From Herbidospora galbida (GTDB lineage: Bacteria > Actinomycetota > Actinomycetes > Streptosporangiales > Streptosporangiaceae): a DNA stretch of 64,000 bases. Numbering within the stretch: position 1 is the first letter of the stretch; each line of letters begins with the position of its first letter. Shown here in pieces: positions 49,602 to 60,245 of this stretch. The stretch spans positions 112,862-176,861 of the forward strand of contig NZ_SZQA01000014.1 in the NCBI RefSeq assembly GCF_005233835.1, in the 5' to 3' direction. The translations under genes and the position numbers were made by a program. The notes under the pieces are model-generated. The model searched no databases and had not been told where the DNA came from. It saw only the letters and a program-made list of their open reading frames with translations.

Positions 49602-51343
49602 CCCTGAGTTTCGAGGTGAACCGTCCCCGGGTGCCCGGGGTCGAGGCGCGGGCCGGCAAGTTCCCCGGGCCGTCGCTGATCCCGGCGCTGAACGCGATCC
49701 AGGCGCGGCTGGGGTGGCTGCCGCGCGAGGAGCTCGAGGAGCTGGGCCGCACGATGCGGCGGCCGCTCTACGAGATCGAGGGCCTGATCTCGTTCTATCC
49801 CCACTTCCGCACCACCCCGCCCGCCAAGGTGGCCGTCAACGTCTGCCACGACCTGTCGTGCTGGCTGCGGTCGGCCGACGACCGGATCGCCGAGGTGCGG
49901 GCCCGCTACGGCGACGACACCGAGATCGAGCTCACCGAGGTCTCGTGCCTGGGCCGCTGCGACAGCGCCCCGGCGCTGGCCGTCAACGAGGTCCCGGCGC
50001 CGGTCGCCGACGTCGACGCGCTCGTGTCGGCCGCACGCGACGCGGAACTCGGCGAGGCCGCCGTGACGGGCCGCGCCGAGCCCTGGCCCAACGACCCCTA
50101 CCCGGCGGGTTCCGGCGTGCCGGGTCGATACGCGAGCCTGCGCGCCCTGCTGTCGGGTGAGGTGAGCGCCGAGAGCGTCGTGGCCACGCTGGAGGCCTCC
50201 GGGCTGCGTGGCATGGGCGGCGCCGGCTTCCCCACGGGCCGGAAGTGGGGGCTGGTCCGCGCCGCCGAGCCGGGCGGCGTCAAATACGTGATCTGCAACG
50301 CCGACGAGTCGGAGCCGGGCACCTTCAAAGACCGTCAGATCCTGACCGACCAGCCCCACCTGGTGATCGAGGGCCTCCTGCTCGGCATGGCCGTGGTCGG
50401 GGCCGAGCAGGGCTGGATCTTCATCAGGCACGAATACGGCCCGGAAGAGCGCGTGCTCCACGCCGAGATCGAGGCGCTGCGCGCGGCGGGCGTCATCGGC
50501 GAGAACGCGTGCGGCAGCGGCCGCCGCCTCGACCTCGACATCTTCGTCTCGCCCGGGGGCTACATCCTCGGCGAGGAGACGGCGCTGCTCGAATGCATGG
50601 AGGGCCACCGGGGCGAGCCGCGCAACAAGCCGCCCTTCCCCGGCAACTACGGCCTGCACGGCCGGCCCACTCTGATCAACTCGGTGGAGACCTTCGCCGA
50701 CGTGCCGGTGATCCTGCAGCGCGGCGCCGACTGGTGGGCAGAGCAGGGCGAGGGCGAGTCGGTCGGCTGGAAGTTCTTCGCCGTCTCCGGCCACGTCGAG
50801 AACCCCGGCGTCTACTGCGTGCCGATGGGCACCTCGGTGCGGGCGCTGATCGACCTCGCCGGCGGCGTGCTCGGCGGGGCCGAGGTGGGCGCGGTACAGC
50901 CGGGCGGCGCGTCCTCCAACTTCATCGGGCCCGACAAGCTCGACCTGGCGCTCGACTTCGGCACCCTCGCCGAGGCGGGCACTATGCTGGGCTCCGGCGC
51001 GATGGTGGTGCTCGCCGAGGGCACCGACCTGCTGGCCGCCTCGACCAACGTGCTGCGCTTCTTCCGCAACGAGTCGTGCGGCAAGTGCGTGCCCTGCCGG
51101 GTCGGTTCCACCAAGGCCCACGACCTGCTGCGCGGCACCCTCGACGCCGGATCGTCCACGCTCGACGAGGCGCAGCGGGGCCGGATCCTCCAACTGGAGG
51201 AGACCATGCGCAAGACGTCGATCTGCGGGCTCGGCCAGGTGGCGCTGGGGCCGGTCGTGTCGGTGCTCGGGCTCAACAAGGGCGGCGCGGCGGCCCGTCT
51301 GCAGCCCCGGCCCGAGGGGTCAGAGGAGCAGCCAGACCGTTGA
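49598..51343 (+). CDS. Formate dehydrogenase NADH-linking subunit, fused NuoE/NuoF
   Basis: A 581-residue fusion. Residues 1-150 match NuoE, a thioredoxin-like [2Fe-2S] domain (ISFYPHFRTTPPAKVAVNVC, HDLSCWL, then CLGRCD). Residues about 180-560 match NuoF, with the FMN/NADH loop GMGGAGFPTGRKWG, EPGTFKDRQI, EETALLECMEG and [4Fe-4S] ligands in ESCGKCVPCRVGS and SICGLGQ. It passes electrons from the catalytic subunit to NAD+. Its start overlaps fdhF and its stop overlaps moeA. The same fusion occurs in other actinomycete formate dehydrogenases. Confidence 0.93.
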   Translation: MTLSFEVNRPRVPGVEARAGKFPGPSLIPALNAIQARLGWLPREELEELGRTMRRPLYEIEGLISFYPHFRTTPPAKVAVNVCHDLSCWLRSADDRIAEVRARYGDDTEIELTEVSCLGRCDSAPALAVNEVPAPVADVDALVSAARDAELGEAAVTGRAEPWPNDPYPAGSGVPGRYASLRALLSGEVSAESVVATLEASGLRGMGGAGFPTGRKWGLVRAAEPGGVKYVICNADESEPGTFKDRQILTDQPHLVIEGLLLGMAVVGAEQGWIFIRHEYGPEERVLHAEIEALRAAGVIGENACGSGRRLDLDIFVSPGGYILGEETALLECMEGHRGEPRNKPPFPGNYGLHGRPTLINSVETFADVPVILQRGADWWAEQGEGESVGWKFFAVSGHVENPGVYCVPMGTSVRALIDLAGGVLGGAEVGAVQPGGASSNFIGPDKLDLALDFGTLAEAGTMLGSGAMVVLAEGTDLLAASTNVLRFFRNESCGKCVPCRVGSTKAHDLLRGTLDAGSSTLDEAQRGRILQLEETMRKTSICGLGQVALGPVVSVLGLNKGGAAARLQPRPEGSEEQPDR

Positions 51344-52560
51344 GCGGCAAGGAGTTCTTCACCGCTCGTACCCTCGCCGAGGTACGGGCCGGTTTCCGGC
51401 CCGCCCGCCGCACGCCGGTGGAGCGGGTGCCGCTGTCCGAGGCGCTGCACCGGGTGCCCGCCGCCGACATCACGGCGCCCGCAGCCCTGCCCGGCTTCGC
51501 CCGCTCGACGGTCGACGGCTTCGCGGTCCGGGCGGCCGACACCTACGGCGCCTCCGACGGGCTGCCGTCCTACCTCGACCTGATCGGGGCGGTCCGGATG
51601 GGCGCCGCGCCCACCGTGGCGGTCCGGCCGGGCGGGTGCGTCGCGATGCCGACCGGCGGGGTGATCCCCGACGGCGCCGACGCGGTGGTCATGGTCGAAT
51701 ACACCGCCGAGACGATGCCGGGCACGATCGAGGTCACCCGGCCCGTCGCGCCGGGGGGCGGCATCGTGCGGGCCGACGAAGACGTGACGGCGGGCGGGGT
51801 CCTGGCGCCCGCCGGGCGGCCGCTGCGCGCTCCCGACCTGGGCTTTCTCGCCGCCGCTGGGGTGACGACGGTCGCCGTGCACCGGCGGCCCCGGGTGGCG
51901 ATCGTCTCCACCGGCGACGAGGTGGTGCCGCCCGAGACCGTGGCGCTCACCGCCGGGCAGGTGCGCGACGCCACCGCCTCGGCGCTGGCCGGGCTGGTCG
52001 CCGACGCAGGGGGCGAGCCGGTGATCGCCGGGATCGTCCCCGACGAACCGGGCGCGCTCAAGGAGCGGCTGGCCGAGCTGCTGGCCGACGCCGACCTGGT
52101 GATCGTGTCGGCGGGGTCGTCGGTCGGGGCGCGCGACGAGACGGCCGGCGCGGTGGCCGCCCTCGGCGACGTCTGGTGCCACGGGATCGCCATCAAGCCC
52201 GGAAAGCCCACCCTGCTGGCCGAGTGCGGCGGGATCCCCGTCATCGGGCTCCCGGGCAATCCGCTGTCGGCGTTGGTGGTGTTCGGGCAGGTCGGCGTAC
52301 CGCTGCTGTGGCGGGTCGGGGGCTGCGAGACGCCGCCGCCGCAGCCCGGCGTCCGGGCGCGGCTGTCGCGTGACCTGGCGTCGGCGGCCGGTCGGCTCGA
52401 CGTGGTCCAGGTCGTCGTCCGCGACGGCGTGGCGGAGCCGATCTTCGGCCCGTCGGCGCTGCTGTCGGTGTTGACTCGGGCCGACGGATACGTGATCGTG
52501 CCCGAGCCGGCCACCGGCCTCGACGCGGGCACCGAGGTAGAGGTAGTCCTGTACCGATGA
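51340..52560 (+). CDS. moeA: Molybdopterin molybdenumtransferase MoeA
   Basis: A 406-residue MoeA that inserts molybdate into adenylylated molybdopterin. The start is TTG 51340 overlapping the previous stop (TTGA), with GAGGAG about 11 bases upstream. Motifs: FARSTVDGFAVRAADT at the N-terminus, PTGGVIPDGADAVVMVE, IVSTGDEV, AGSSVGARDET and GLPGNPLSALVVF, all in MoeA order. It overlaps the next moeA-like gene by ATGA. The immediate coupling to formate dehydrogenase suggests it serves this enzyme. Confidence 0.92.
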   Translation: MSGKEFFTARTLAEVRAGFRPARRTPVERVPLSEALHRVPAADITAPAALPGFARSTVDGFAVRAADTYGASDGLPSYLDLIGAVRMGAAPTVAVRPGGCVAMPTGGVIPDGADAVVMVEYTAETMPGTIEVTRPVAPGGGIVRADEDVTAGGVLAPAGRPLRAPDLGFLAAAGVTTVAVHRRPRVAIVSTGDEVVPPETVALTAGQVRDATASALAGLVADAGGEPVIAGIVPDEPGALKERLAELLADADLVIVSAGSSVGARDETAGAVAALGDVWCHGIAIKPGKPTLLAECGGIPVIGLPGNPLSALVVFGQVGVPLLWRVGGCETPPPQPGVRARLSRDLASAAGRLDVVQVVVRDGVAEPIFGPSALLSVLTRADGYVIVPEPATGLDAGTEVEVVLYR

Positions 52561-54476
52561 GCCCGGAAAGCCCCTTCGTCTCCGACGTCCCTTCGGCGCA
52601 GGCCCTGTCCGTCTGGCGCGAGACGCGCGCCGCGGCAGGCTGTCCCGCCCGGGTCGGCGTGGTCCGGGTGCCGGTCGCCGCCGCCGTGGGCCGGGTGACG
52701 GCCGAGCCGGTGTGGGCGCTGCGGTCCTCACCCGCGTTCGACTCCGCCGCCATGGACGGCATCGCGGTCCGCGCGGCCGACACCGTCGGCGCGTCCGAGA
52801 CCGGCCCGGTGTTCCTCGCCGCCGCCGACTTCGCCGTCGTCGACACCGGCGACCCGCTGCCCGACGGCTACGACGCCGTGGTGATGCGCGAGCACGTCCA
52901 CCGCACCGCCGCCGGAGAGGCGGAGCTGCGGGCGGCCGTCCCGCCCTACCAGCACGTCAGGTCCATCGGCGAGGACATCAGCGCGGGCGAGCTGCTGCTC
53001 CCCGAGGGCCATCGGCTGCGCCCCGTCGACGTCGCCGCGTGCGCCGCGGCCGGAGCCGTCGAGCTCGGCGTGCGCCGCGCGCCGCGCGTGGTGATCGTGC
53101 CGACCGGCGACGAGATCCGCCCGATCGGCGCGGAGCTCGCGCCCGGTGACATCCTCGACACCAACTCGATGATGCTCGCCGCGCAGGCCCGGGAGGCGGG
53201 CTGCGAGGCCCGGGTCACCGAGATCGTCCCCGACGACCCCGAGACCATCACCGCCGTGCTGAGGGAGGCCACCCGCGAGGCCGATCTGGTCCTGCTCATC
53301 GCGGGCTCCAGCGCCGGGCGTGACGACTACACCGCCCGCGTGGTCGCCGGGGCGGGCGTCGTCGCCGTCCACGGGGTCGCGGTGCGTCCCGGCCATCCGG
53401 TCGTCCTGGGCGCGGTCGAGGCGACGCCCGTGATCGGCGTGCCCGGCTACCCGGTGTCGGCGGCGCTGACGTTCGACATCTTCGCGGCTCCGCTGCTCGC
53501 CGAGCTCGAGGGCGCCGCGCCGCGCGAACGCCCGTCGACCACGGCCCATCTGGCCAGGAAGCTGCCCTCCGCGATCGGCATGGACGACTGGGTCAGGGTG
53601 CGCCTGGGGCGGGTGGAAGACCGGCTCGTCGCCACCCCGCTGCCCCGGGGCGCGGGCGTGCTGACCTCGCTGGTCCGGGCCGACGGGCTGCTCGTCGTGC
53701 CCTCGGGCATCGAGGGTCACCACGCCGGGGAGCAGGTCCGGGTCGAACTGCTGCGCGGCCTGTCGGAGATCGGCCGGACCATCGTCGCGATCGGCTCCCA
53801 CGACCTGGTGCTCGACCTGGCCGCCTCCGCGCTGCGCGCGGCCGACCCGCTGATCACCCTGGCGTCGTCCAACGTCGGCTCGCTGGGCGGCCTGGTGGCA
53901 CTGCGCGACGGCCTGTGCCACGTGGCCGGGTCACACCTGCTCGACCCGTCCACCGGCGACTACACGCTGCCCTATGTCGACCGGCTGCTCGGCGCCGACG
54001 CCGACGTCGCGGTGATCAGGCTGGTCCACCGCGACCAGGGGCTGATCGTCGCGCCGGGCAATCCGCTCGACCTCGACGGCATCAAAGACCTGACCCGGCC
54101 CGGCCTGCGCTACGTGAACCGTCAGCGCGGCGCCGGCACGCGGGCGCTGCTCGACCACGAACTCGCCCGCCTCGGCATCGACCCGGGCGAGGTGCCCGGC
54201 TACGCCCGCGAGGAGCACACCCACCTGGCCGTGGCCGCCGCCGTGGCCGCCGGCCGCGCCGACGCGGGCATGGGCATCCTGGCCGCCGCCCGCGCCTTCG
54301 GGCTCGACTTCGTCCCGGTGGCGCAGGAGCCCTACGACCTGGTGGTGCGCGCCGGCGCGCTGACCGACGAACTGCTCGCCCCGCTGTGGGAGCTCCTCGA
54401 CCGGCCCGGCTTCCGCGCCGAGGTCGAGGCGCTGGGCGGCTACTCCTGCGCCGAGACGGGGCGCCGCGTCCGCTGA
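52557..54476 (+). CDS. MoeA fused to a molybdate-binding-protein-like domain
   Basis: A 639-residue fusion. Residues about 10-400 are a second MoeA (FDSAAMDGIAVRAADT, PTGDEIRPIG, AGSSAGRDDYTARV, GVPGYPVSAALTF). Residues about 405-639 match the PBP-like domain seen after MoeA or behind ModE-type regulators (SNVGSLGGLVALRDGLCHVA; NRQRGAGTRALLDHELARLG; DAGMGILAAARAFGLDFVPV). That domain resembles a periplasmic molybdate-binding protein but has no signal peptide, so it would sense or hold the oxyanion in the cytoplasm. It could select Mo or W for this operon. Confidence 0.88.
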   Translation: MSPESPFVSDVPSAQALSVWRETRAAAGCPARVGVVRVPVAAAVGRVTAEPVWALRSSPAFDSAAMDGIAVRAADTVGASETGPVFLAAADFAVVDTGDPLPDGYDAVVMREHVHRTAAGEAELRAAVPPYQHVRSIGEDISAGELLLPEGHRLRPVDVAACAAAGAVELGVRRAPRVVIVPTGDEIRPIGAELAPGDILDTNSMMLAAQAREAGCEARVTEIVPDDPETITAVLREATREADLVLLIAGSSAGRDDYTARVVAGAGVVAVHGVAVRPGHPVVLGAVEATPVIGVPGYPVSAALTFDIFAAPLLAELEGAAPRERPSTTAHLARKLPSAIGMDDWVRVRLGRVEDRLVATPLPRGAGVLTSLVRADGLLVVPSGIEGHHAGEQVRVELLRGLSEIGRTIVAIGSHDLVLDLAASALRAADPLITLASSNVGSLGGLVALRDGLCHVAGSHLLDPSTGDYTLPYVDRLLGADADVAVIRLVHRDQGLIVAPGNPLDLDGIKDLTRPGLRYVNRQRGAGTRALLDHELARLGIDPGEVPGYAREEHTHLAVAAAVAAGRADAGMGILAAARAFGLDFVPVAQEPYDLVVRAGALTDELLAPLWELLDRPGFRAEVEALGGYSCAETGRRVR

Positions 54477-54499
54477 CCCCTTTTTGTCATCTGCTGTAC

Positions 54500-54516
54500 T
54501 TGCGAATAAGTTGCAA
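54500..54516. promoter_or_regulatory. Nur-box-like sequence (nickel regulation)
   Basis: TTGCGA-ATAAG-TTGCAA at 54500-54516 agrees with the Streptomyces Nur consensus TTGCAA-N5-TTGCAA, one base off. It lies 31 bases before the ABC transporter's first gene. Nur is the Fur-family repressor that shuts nickel uptake genes when nickel is sufficient. The match is strong by eye but unproven. Confidence 0.65.
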
Positions 54517-54546
54517 TAACCAGATGATCGCTTTACCTTCGCTGCC

Positions 54547-56097
54547 ATGACGCCCTTTCGCGCCAGATTCGCCCCTCTCGTCCTGATTTCTGCGTTAGCT
54601 CTCACCGGCTGCTCCGCGCCGACGGCGACTCCGAGCTCCCCCGACGACACGTTCGTGCTCGGGATCAGCTCGGAGCCGGACACCCTCAACCCGGTTCTCG
54701 GCTACGCCCCCGACGGCGGCTCGCTGCTGTTCGACGGGCTGCTCGGCCGCGACGCCGACCTCTCGCTCAGGCCCGCGCTGGCCGACAAGCTGCCCGAGAC
54801 CGACGGCACGACGGTCACCTTCACCCTGCGCAAGGACGTCACTTTCCACGACGGAACCCCACTGACCAGCGAGGACGTCGTTCACACCTATAAGGCCGTG
54901 CTGGACGAGAAGAACAACTCCGGCATCCGCGGCGACTTCGCGGCCATCGAGTCGGTGGAGGCGCCCGACCCCGCGACCGTGGTGTTCCGCCTCAAGTACC
55001 CGTACGCGGCGATCCTGCAGCGCGCCACGCTGGGCATCGTGCCCGTGGGCCGGGCGCTCGACGCCGAACCGGTCGGCACCGGGCCCTACACCTTCGTGTC
55101 CCGGACGCCCGGCGACAAGCTCGTGCTCAAGGCCAACCCGTCGTACTGGGGAGGCGCGCCGGCGATCAGACAGCTGGTGGTCGCGTACGCCGGAGACGAC
55201 AACGTGCGCGCCACCCGGATGGCGGCCGGCGAGTTCGACGCGACCGTGCTGCCACCCAAGGCCGCCGCCCGCTTCGAGAACCGGCAGGGCCTGACCGTCC
55301 ACAAGGTGCAGAGCGCCGACTACCGGGGCGTCATGTTCCCGTTCGGACAGCCGGTCACCGGCGACCTGGCGATTCGCAAGGCGGTGAACCTGGCCCTCGA
55401 CCGGCAGGCGATGGTCGACACCATCCTGGCCGGGGCCGGCGAACCGGCGTTCGGGCCGATCGCGCCCGGCACCACCTGGCACAACCCGGCGGTCGCCGGT
55501 TCGGCCACGCCCGACCAGGCGCAGGCGACCCGGCTGCTCGACGAAGCGGGCTGGCACGTCGGCGACGACGGCGTCCGGGCCAAGGACGGCACCCGCGCGA
55601 GCTTCACGCTGATGTATCCGGCCGGTGACGCGCTACGCAAGGACCTCGCCCTGGCCGTCGCCTCCGACGTCAAGAAGATCGGCGTCGACGTGCGGCTGGC
55701 CGGTCTGGACTGGGACGCGATCGAGCCCCGCATGAGCAAGGACGCGCTGGTCATGGGCTACGGCGCTCCGTTCGACCCTGACTACACCAACTACGAGCTG
55801 TTCCACTCGGCCTTCGCCGGCCAGGGCTTCTTCAACCCCGGCCACTACAAGGCGCCCGAGGTCGACGCGCTGCTGGACGAGGGCCGCGAGGAGCCCGACC
55901 CCGTCGTCCGCAAGCGGACCTACGACGCCTTCCAGCAGCGCATCAGCGACGACGCCGCCTGGGCTTATCTCGTCTACCTCAAGCACGTGTACGTGGTGCG
56001 CGGCGAATGGTCGGGGATCGCCCCCTCGGTGGAACCGCACGCGCACGACACCGGCGGCCTGTTCCGCAACCTCGCCGAGTGGAAGCCGGCCTCGTGA
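54547..56097 (+). CDS. ABC transporter substrate-binding lipoprotein (SBP_bac_5; nickel/peptide type)
   Basis: A 516-residue exported protein. The signal peptide ends in the lipobox LALTGC at about residues 16-21. The rest follows the extracytoplasmic solute-binding family 5 pattern: SEPDTLNPVLGYAPDGGSLL, VTFHDGTPLTSEDVVHTYKA, VGTGPYTFVSRTPGDKL. Family members bind peptides, opines or nickel chelates (NikA). The five-gene NikABCDE-like layout, the Nur-like box upstream and the NicO gene downstream favour nickel over peptides. It is the first gene of the operon; its stop overlaps the next start. Confidence 0.9.
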   Translation: MTPFRARFAPLVLISALALTGCSAPTATPSSPDDTFVLGISSEPDTLNPVLGYAPDGGSLLFDGLLGRDADLSLRPALADKLPETDGTTVTFTLRKDVTFHDGTPLTSEDVVHTYKAVLDEKNNSGIRGDFAAIESVEAPDPATVVFRLKYPYAAILQRATLGIVPVGRALDAEPVGTGPYTFVSRTPGDKLVLKANPSYWGGAPAIRQLVVAYAGDDNVRATRMAAGEFDATVLPPKAAARFENRQGLTVHKVQSADYRGVMFPFGQPVTGDLAIRKAVNLALDRQAMVDTILAGAGEPAFGPIAPGTTWHNPAVAGSATPDQAQATRLLDEAGWHVGDDGVRAKDGTRASFTLMYPAGDALRKDLALAVASDVKKIGVDVRLAGLDWDAIEPRMSKDALVMGYGAPFDPDYTNYELFHSAFAGQGFFNPGHYKAPEVDALLDEGREEPDPVVRKRTYDAFQQRISDDAAWAYLVYLKHVYVVRGEWSGIAPSVEPHAHDTGGLFRNLAEWKPAS

Positions 56098-57077
56098 CCC
56101 GTGCGCTCGCCCGGATGGTGCTCTGGCGGCTGGCGTTCACCGTGCCGCTGCTGTTCGCCGTCACCCTGGGCATGTTCGCGCTGGCCAAGGCCTCGCCGTT
56201 CGACCCCGTCAGGCAGTACCTCGGCGACCGCGCGGTCGTCACCAGCCCCGAGGTCATGGCGCAGATCCGGGCGAACTGGGGCCTGGACCGGCCGGTCGCC
56301 GAGCAGTACCTGACCTGGCTGGGCAACCTGGTGCAGGGCGACCTCGGCGACTCGCGCAGCATGCACCGGCCGGTCGCCGAGGTGATCGGCGAGCGGCTCG
56401 GCTGGACGCTGCTCGCCGTGAGCTGCGCCCTGGTGCTCATGCTGGTCGTCAGCCTCGCGGTCGGCGCGCTGGCCGCTTGGCGGCACGACTCGTGGCTCGA
56501 CCGGGCGATCACCGGCAGCGCGTACGCCAACGAGGCGGCCCCGGTGTTCTGGACCGCGCTGATCGTGATGTGGGTTTTCGCGGTCAAGCTGCAGTGGCTG
56601 CCGCCGGGCGGGTTGACCGACCCGGCCGCCACCACGCTGGAGGCCGGTGACGTGCTGCACCACATGATCCTGCCGGTGGCGGTGCTGGCGTTCTCGCAGT
56701 CGTCGTGGCTGCTGCTGTTCGTCCGCGAGTCGCTGATCACCACTCTGCGGGAGGACTTCGTGCTCGGCGCCCGCGCCCGTGGTCTGCGGGAGCGCACGGT
56801 GATCGTGCGGCACGCGCTGCGCTCGGCGCTGCTGCCGTTCGTCACCCTGCTCGGGGCGCGCATCCCCGAGCTGGTCACCGGCGCGATTTTGGTGGAGACC
56901 GTCTTCTCCTGGCCGGGGGTGGCGTCGGCGTCGGTGCAGGCCGCGCTGGCCGCCGACTTCCCGCTGCTCGCCGCGCTCACCCTGCTGGCCACGCTCGCGG
57001 TGGTGGTCGGCAACCTGCTCGCCGACGGCGCCTACGTGATCGCCGACCCGCGCGTGCGGGTGCTGGGGGTGAGCTGA
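56094..57077 (+). CDS. ABC transporter permease (NikB/DppB type)
   Basis: A 327-residue membrane protein from GTG 56094, overlapping the binding protein (GTGA). It has about six helices, the first at residues 10-30 (LAFTVPLLFAVTLGMFALAK). The cytoplasmic EAA loop is VLGARARGLRERTVIVRHAL, which contacts the ATPase. The N-terminal LGDRAVVTSPEVMAQIRANW is typical of the first permease in peptide/nickel systems. The second permease starts one base before its stop ends. Confidence 0.9.
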   Translation: MTRALARMVLWRLAFTVPLLFAVTLGMFALAKASPFDPVRQYLGDRAVVTSPEVMAQIRANWGLDRPVAEQYLTWLGNLVQGDLGDSRSMHRPVAEVIGERLGWTLLAVSCALVLMLVVSLAVGALAAWRHDSWLDRAITGSAYANEAAPVFWTALIVMWVFAVKLQWLPPGGLTDPAATTLEAGDVLHHMILPVAVLAFSQSSWLLLFVRESLITTLREDFVLGARARGLRERTVIVRHALRSALLPFVTLLGARIPELVTGAILVETVFSWPGVASASVQAALAADFPLLAALTLLATLAVVVGNLLADGAYVIADPRVRVLGVS

Positions 57078-57891
57078 TGACGAGATCGTCGTGGATCGCG
57101 GCCGGCGTTCTCGTCGCGCTCGCACTGGCCGTGCTGCTGGTGCCCGCCGTGGCGCAGCTCGACCAGCAGCTCGTCGACCTGCGTTCGGCGAACCGGGCGC
57201 CGTCTCTCGCGCATCCGTTCGGCACCGATGAAGTGGGGCGCGACGTCCTGCTCCGGGTGATCTACGGGCTACGCGTCTCGCTGCTCATCGGCCTGGTCGC
57301 GGCCCTGGTGTCGGTCACCGTCGGCGCCGTGGCCGGGCTCGCCGCCGGCGTGCTCGGCGGCGCCGCCGACCGGGTGATCATGCGGGTCGTGGACGGTTTC
57401 AACTCCGTACCCCACCTGCTGTTCGGCATCTTCATCGTGGCGCTGTTCTCGCCCAGCCCCACCGCCGTCGTGGCCTCGGTCGGGCTCACCCACTGGACGA
57501 CCGCGGCCCGGATCGTCCGTTCAGAGGTGCTCACGCTGCGCGCCCGGCCGTTCGTGGACGCGGCGATCTCGGGCGGTTCTGGTCGGCTGCGCGTCGTGCG
57601 GCGGCACTTCCTGCCGCACCTGCTGCCGCACATCGCGCTGGCGTCGGTGCTGATGGTCCCGCACGCCATCTGGCACGAGACCGCGCTCAGCTTCCTCGGC
57701 CTCGGCCTGCCCCCGCACCTCGCCTCGCTCGGCAACATGATCAACGATGGGGCGCGGTCGCTGCTCGCCGGCAACTGGTGGGCCTCGCTCTTCCCCGGCC
57801 TGTTCATCCTGCTGCCCACCCTGGCGATCTCGGTGCTCGTCCAACACTGGCGCGACCGCGCCAACCCGCGCCGGCGATCGGAGCTGCAGCT

Positions 57892-57895
<4 letters not shown>
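57077..57895 (+). CDS. ABC transporter permease (NikC/DppC type)
   Basis: A 272-residue membrane protein. After the first helix comes HPFGTDEVGRDVLLRVIYGL, diagnostic of the second permease in this family. Further helices cover about 75-250. The EAA-loop region is AAISGGSGRLRVVRRHFLPH. The C-terminal part contains ETALSFLGLGLPPHLASLGN. It pairs with the preceding permease to form the channel. The stop overlaps the next gene's GTG as GTGA. Confidence 0.9.
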
Positions 57896-58810
<915 letters not shown>

Positions 58811-58824
<14 letters not shown>

Positions 58825-59446
58825 CGGCATCACCGTCGCCTACGGCCGGCAGCGCGTGCTGCGCGCCGCCGACCTGACCGTGGCCCCCGGCGTCGTCACG
58901 GGGCTGGCCGGGCCGAGCGGCTGCGGCAAGTCGACCCTGGCCCGGGTGCTCGCCCTGCTGCGCCGGCCCGACGCGGGCCGGCTCACCGTCGACGGGACCG
59001 AGGTCCGCCGCTGGCGGCACCGGGCCTCCCGCGACCTGCGCACCCGGGTCGCGCTGATCTTCCAGCAGCCCCGGCTCGCCGTCGACCCCCGGCTCACCCT
59101 GCGCGAGATCGCCGAAGAGCCCTTCCACGCCACCGGCCGCCCGGTCGAGGACCTGGCCGACGAGGTGGGGCTCACCCCCGAACTGCTGGTCCGCCGCCCG
59201 CACGAGGTCTCCGACGGGCAGCTCCAGCGCGCCTGCGTCGCCCGCGCGCTCGCGCTGCGCCCCCGTTACGTGATCTGCGACGAGATGACCACCATGCTGG
59301 ACGCCTCCACCCAGGCGCACCTCGTCGCCCGGCTTGAGGCCTACCGCCGCGAGACCGGCGCCGGAGTGCTCGCCATCACCCACGACGAGGAGCTGCTGAC
59401 CCGCTGGACCGAACCGTCCGGCGGCCCCACCGTACGCATGACGTAA
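58811..59446 (+). CDS. ABC transporter ATP-binding protein (NikE/DppF type), altered signature
   Basis: A 211-residue ATPase, shorter than usual because the C-terminal extension is missing. Walker A is GPSGCGKSTLARVL, Walker B is YVICDEMTTMLDAS and the switch His lies in LAITHDEELL. The signature is VSDGQLQRAC instead of LSGGQ, and the residue after Walker B Glu is Met. One weakened and one normal site is seen in some two-ATPase importers. It overlaps the preceding gene. A gap of 154 bases follows. Confidence 0.9.
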
Positions 59447-59600
59447 GCAAATCGGACGTTCATTCACTGGTTGCCCTCTCGTCGCACTCCCGCTGACGAC
59501 GCCTGGCTGAATGTGAACGCTCGCTCTTCCGGGGCCGCGACACTCAGCCTGAAGATCACGAGTCGGATTCGATTCAGCCGGGCTTCGTGCAGGAGATCGC

Positions 59601-60245
59601 GTGAACATCCCCAGCCGCGCGCCGGTGGTCGTGCTGCTCTTCGCAGCCGTGCTGCCGGTCTTGGCGGCCCTCGCCGGGCCCGCCTCCGCGCACCCCTTCG
59701 GCGCACCGCCGACGGCGCGGATCAGCGCCACCGGAACACAGGTGGCGATCCACTACAGCGCGAGCCCCGACGACTGGTTCGCCCTCGGCACGGCCAAGGG
59801 CGCGTTCAAGGACCCGGCGCCCCAGCTCACCGGCGAGGAGAAGCTGGAACGCTCGCCCGTGGTCCGCGACTACCTGCTCAAGACCATCACCGTCGCGCAG
59901 GACGGCAGGCCGTGCCCCGGCCGGCTGGCGTCCCTGGTGGGCGTGACCGACCACGGCGCGCAGTTCGACTACGACTGCGGCCGGCCGGTCGACGACCTGG
60001 ACGTCACCCTGAGCGCCCTGACCGACCTCGACCGCAACTACCGGACGGTGCTCGTCTTCGCTCCGCCGGTGGAACGGGAGCAGATGCTCTTCACCTCCAC
60101 GACGCCGACCCAGCATCTGGACTTCTCCGCGTCCGGCGTCTCCGCCGGCGTCGTCGGCGTCGCCCTCTGGCTGGCGTTCGTGGTGGTCGCCGGGGTCGGC
60201 GGCCTGGTCGTGCTGCGGACGCGGCGCCGGAGGGTGGCGGCATGA
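59601..60245 (+). CDS. Secreted membrane-anchored protein paired with the NicO transporter
   Basis: A 214-residue protein with a signal peptide that ends in AGPASAHPFG. The mature part (PPTARISATGTQVAIHYSAS, DYLLKTITVAQDG, CPGRLASL, VTLSALTDLDRNYRTVLVF) closely follows the protein at 31853-32509. The Cys pair lies in PCPGR and DYDCGRP. One C-terminal helix (GVALWLAFVVVAGVGGLVVL) and a basic tail anchor it. It overlaps the NicO gene by ATGA, so the two form a unit. It may collect or hand over nickel or cobalt at the outside of the membrane; this is inference from the pairing. Confidence 0.82.
   Translation: MNIPSRAPVVVLLFAAVLPVLAALAGPASAHPFGAPPTARISATGTQVAIHYSASPDDWFALGTAKGAFKDPAPQLTGEEKLERSPVVRDYLLKTITVAQDGRPCPGRLASLVGVTDHGAQFDYDCGRPVDDLDVTLSALTDLDRNYRTVLVFAPPVEREQMLFTSTTPTQHLDFSASGVSAGVVGVALWLAFVVVAGVGGLVVLRTRRRRVAA

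Noticed and set aside
59447..59600. Nur box or small gene before the NicO unit
   Set aside because: No TTGCAA-type dyad and no convincing start with ribosome site were seen in this 154-base gap.
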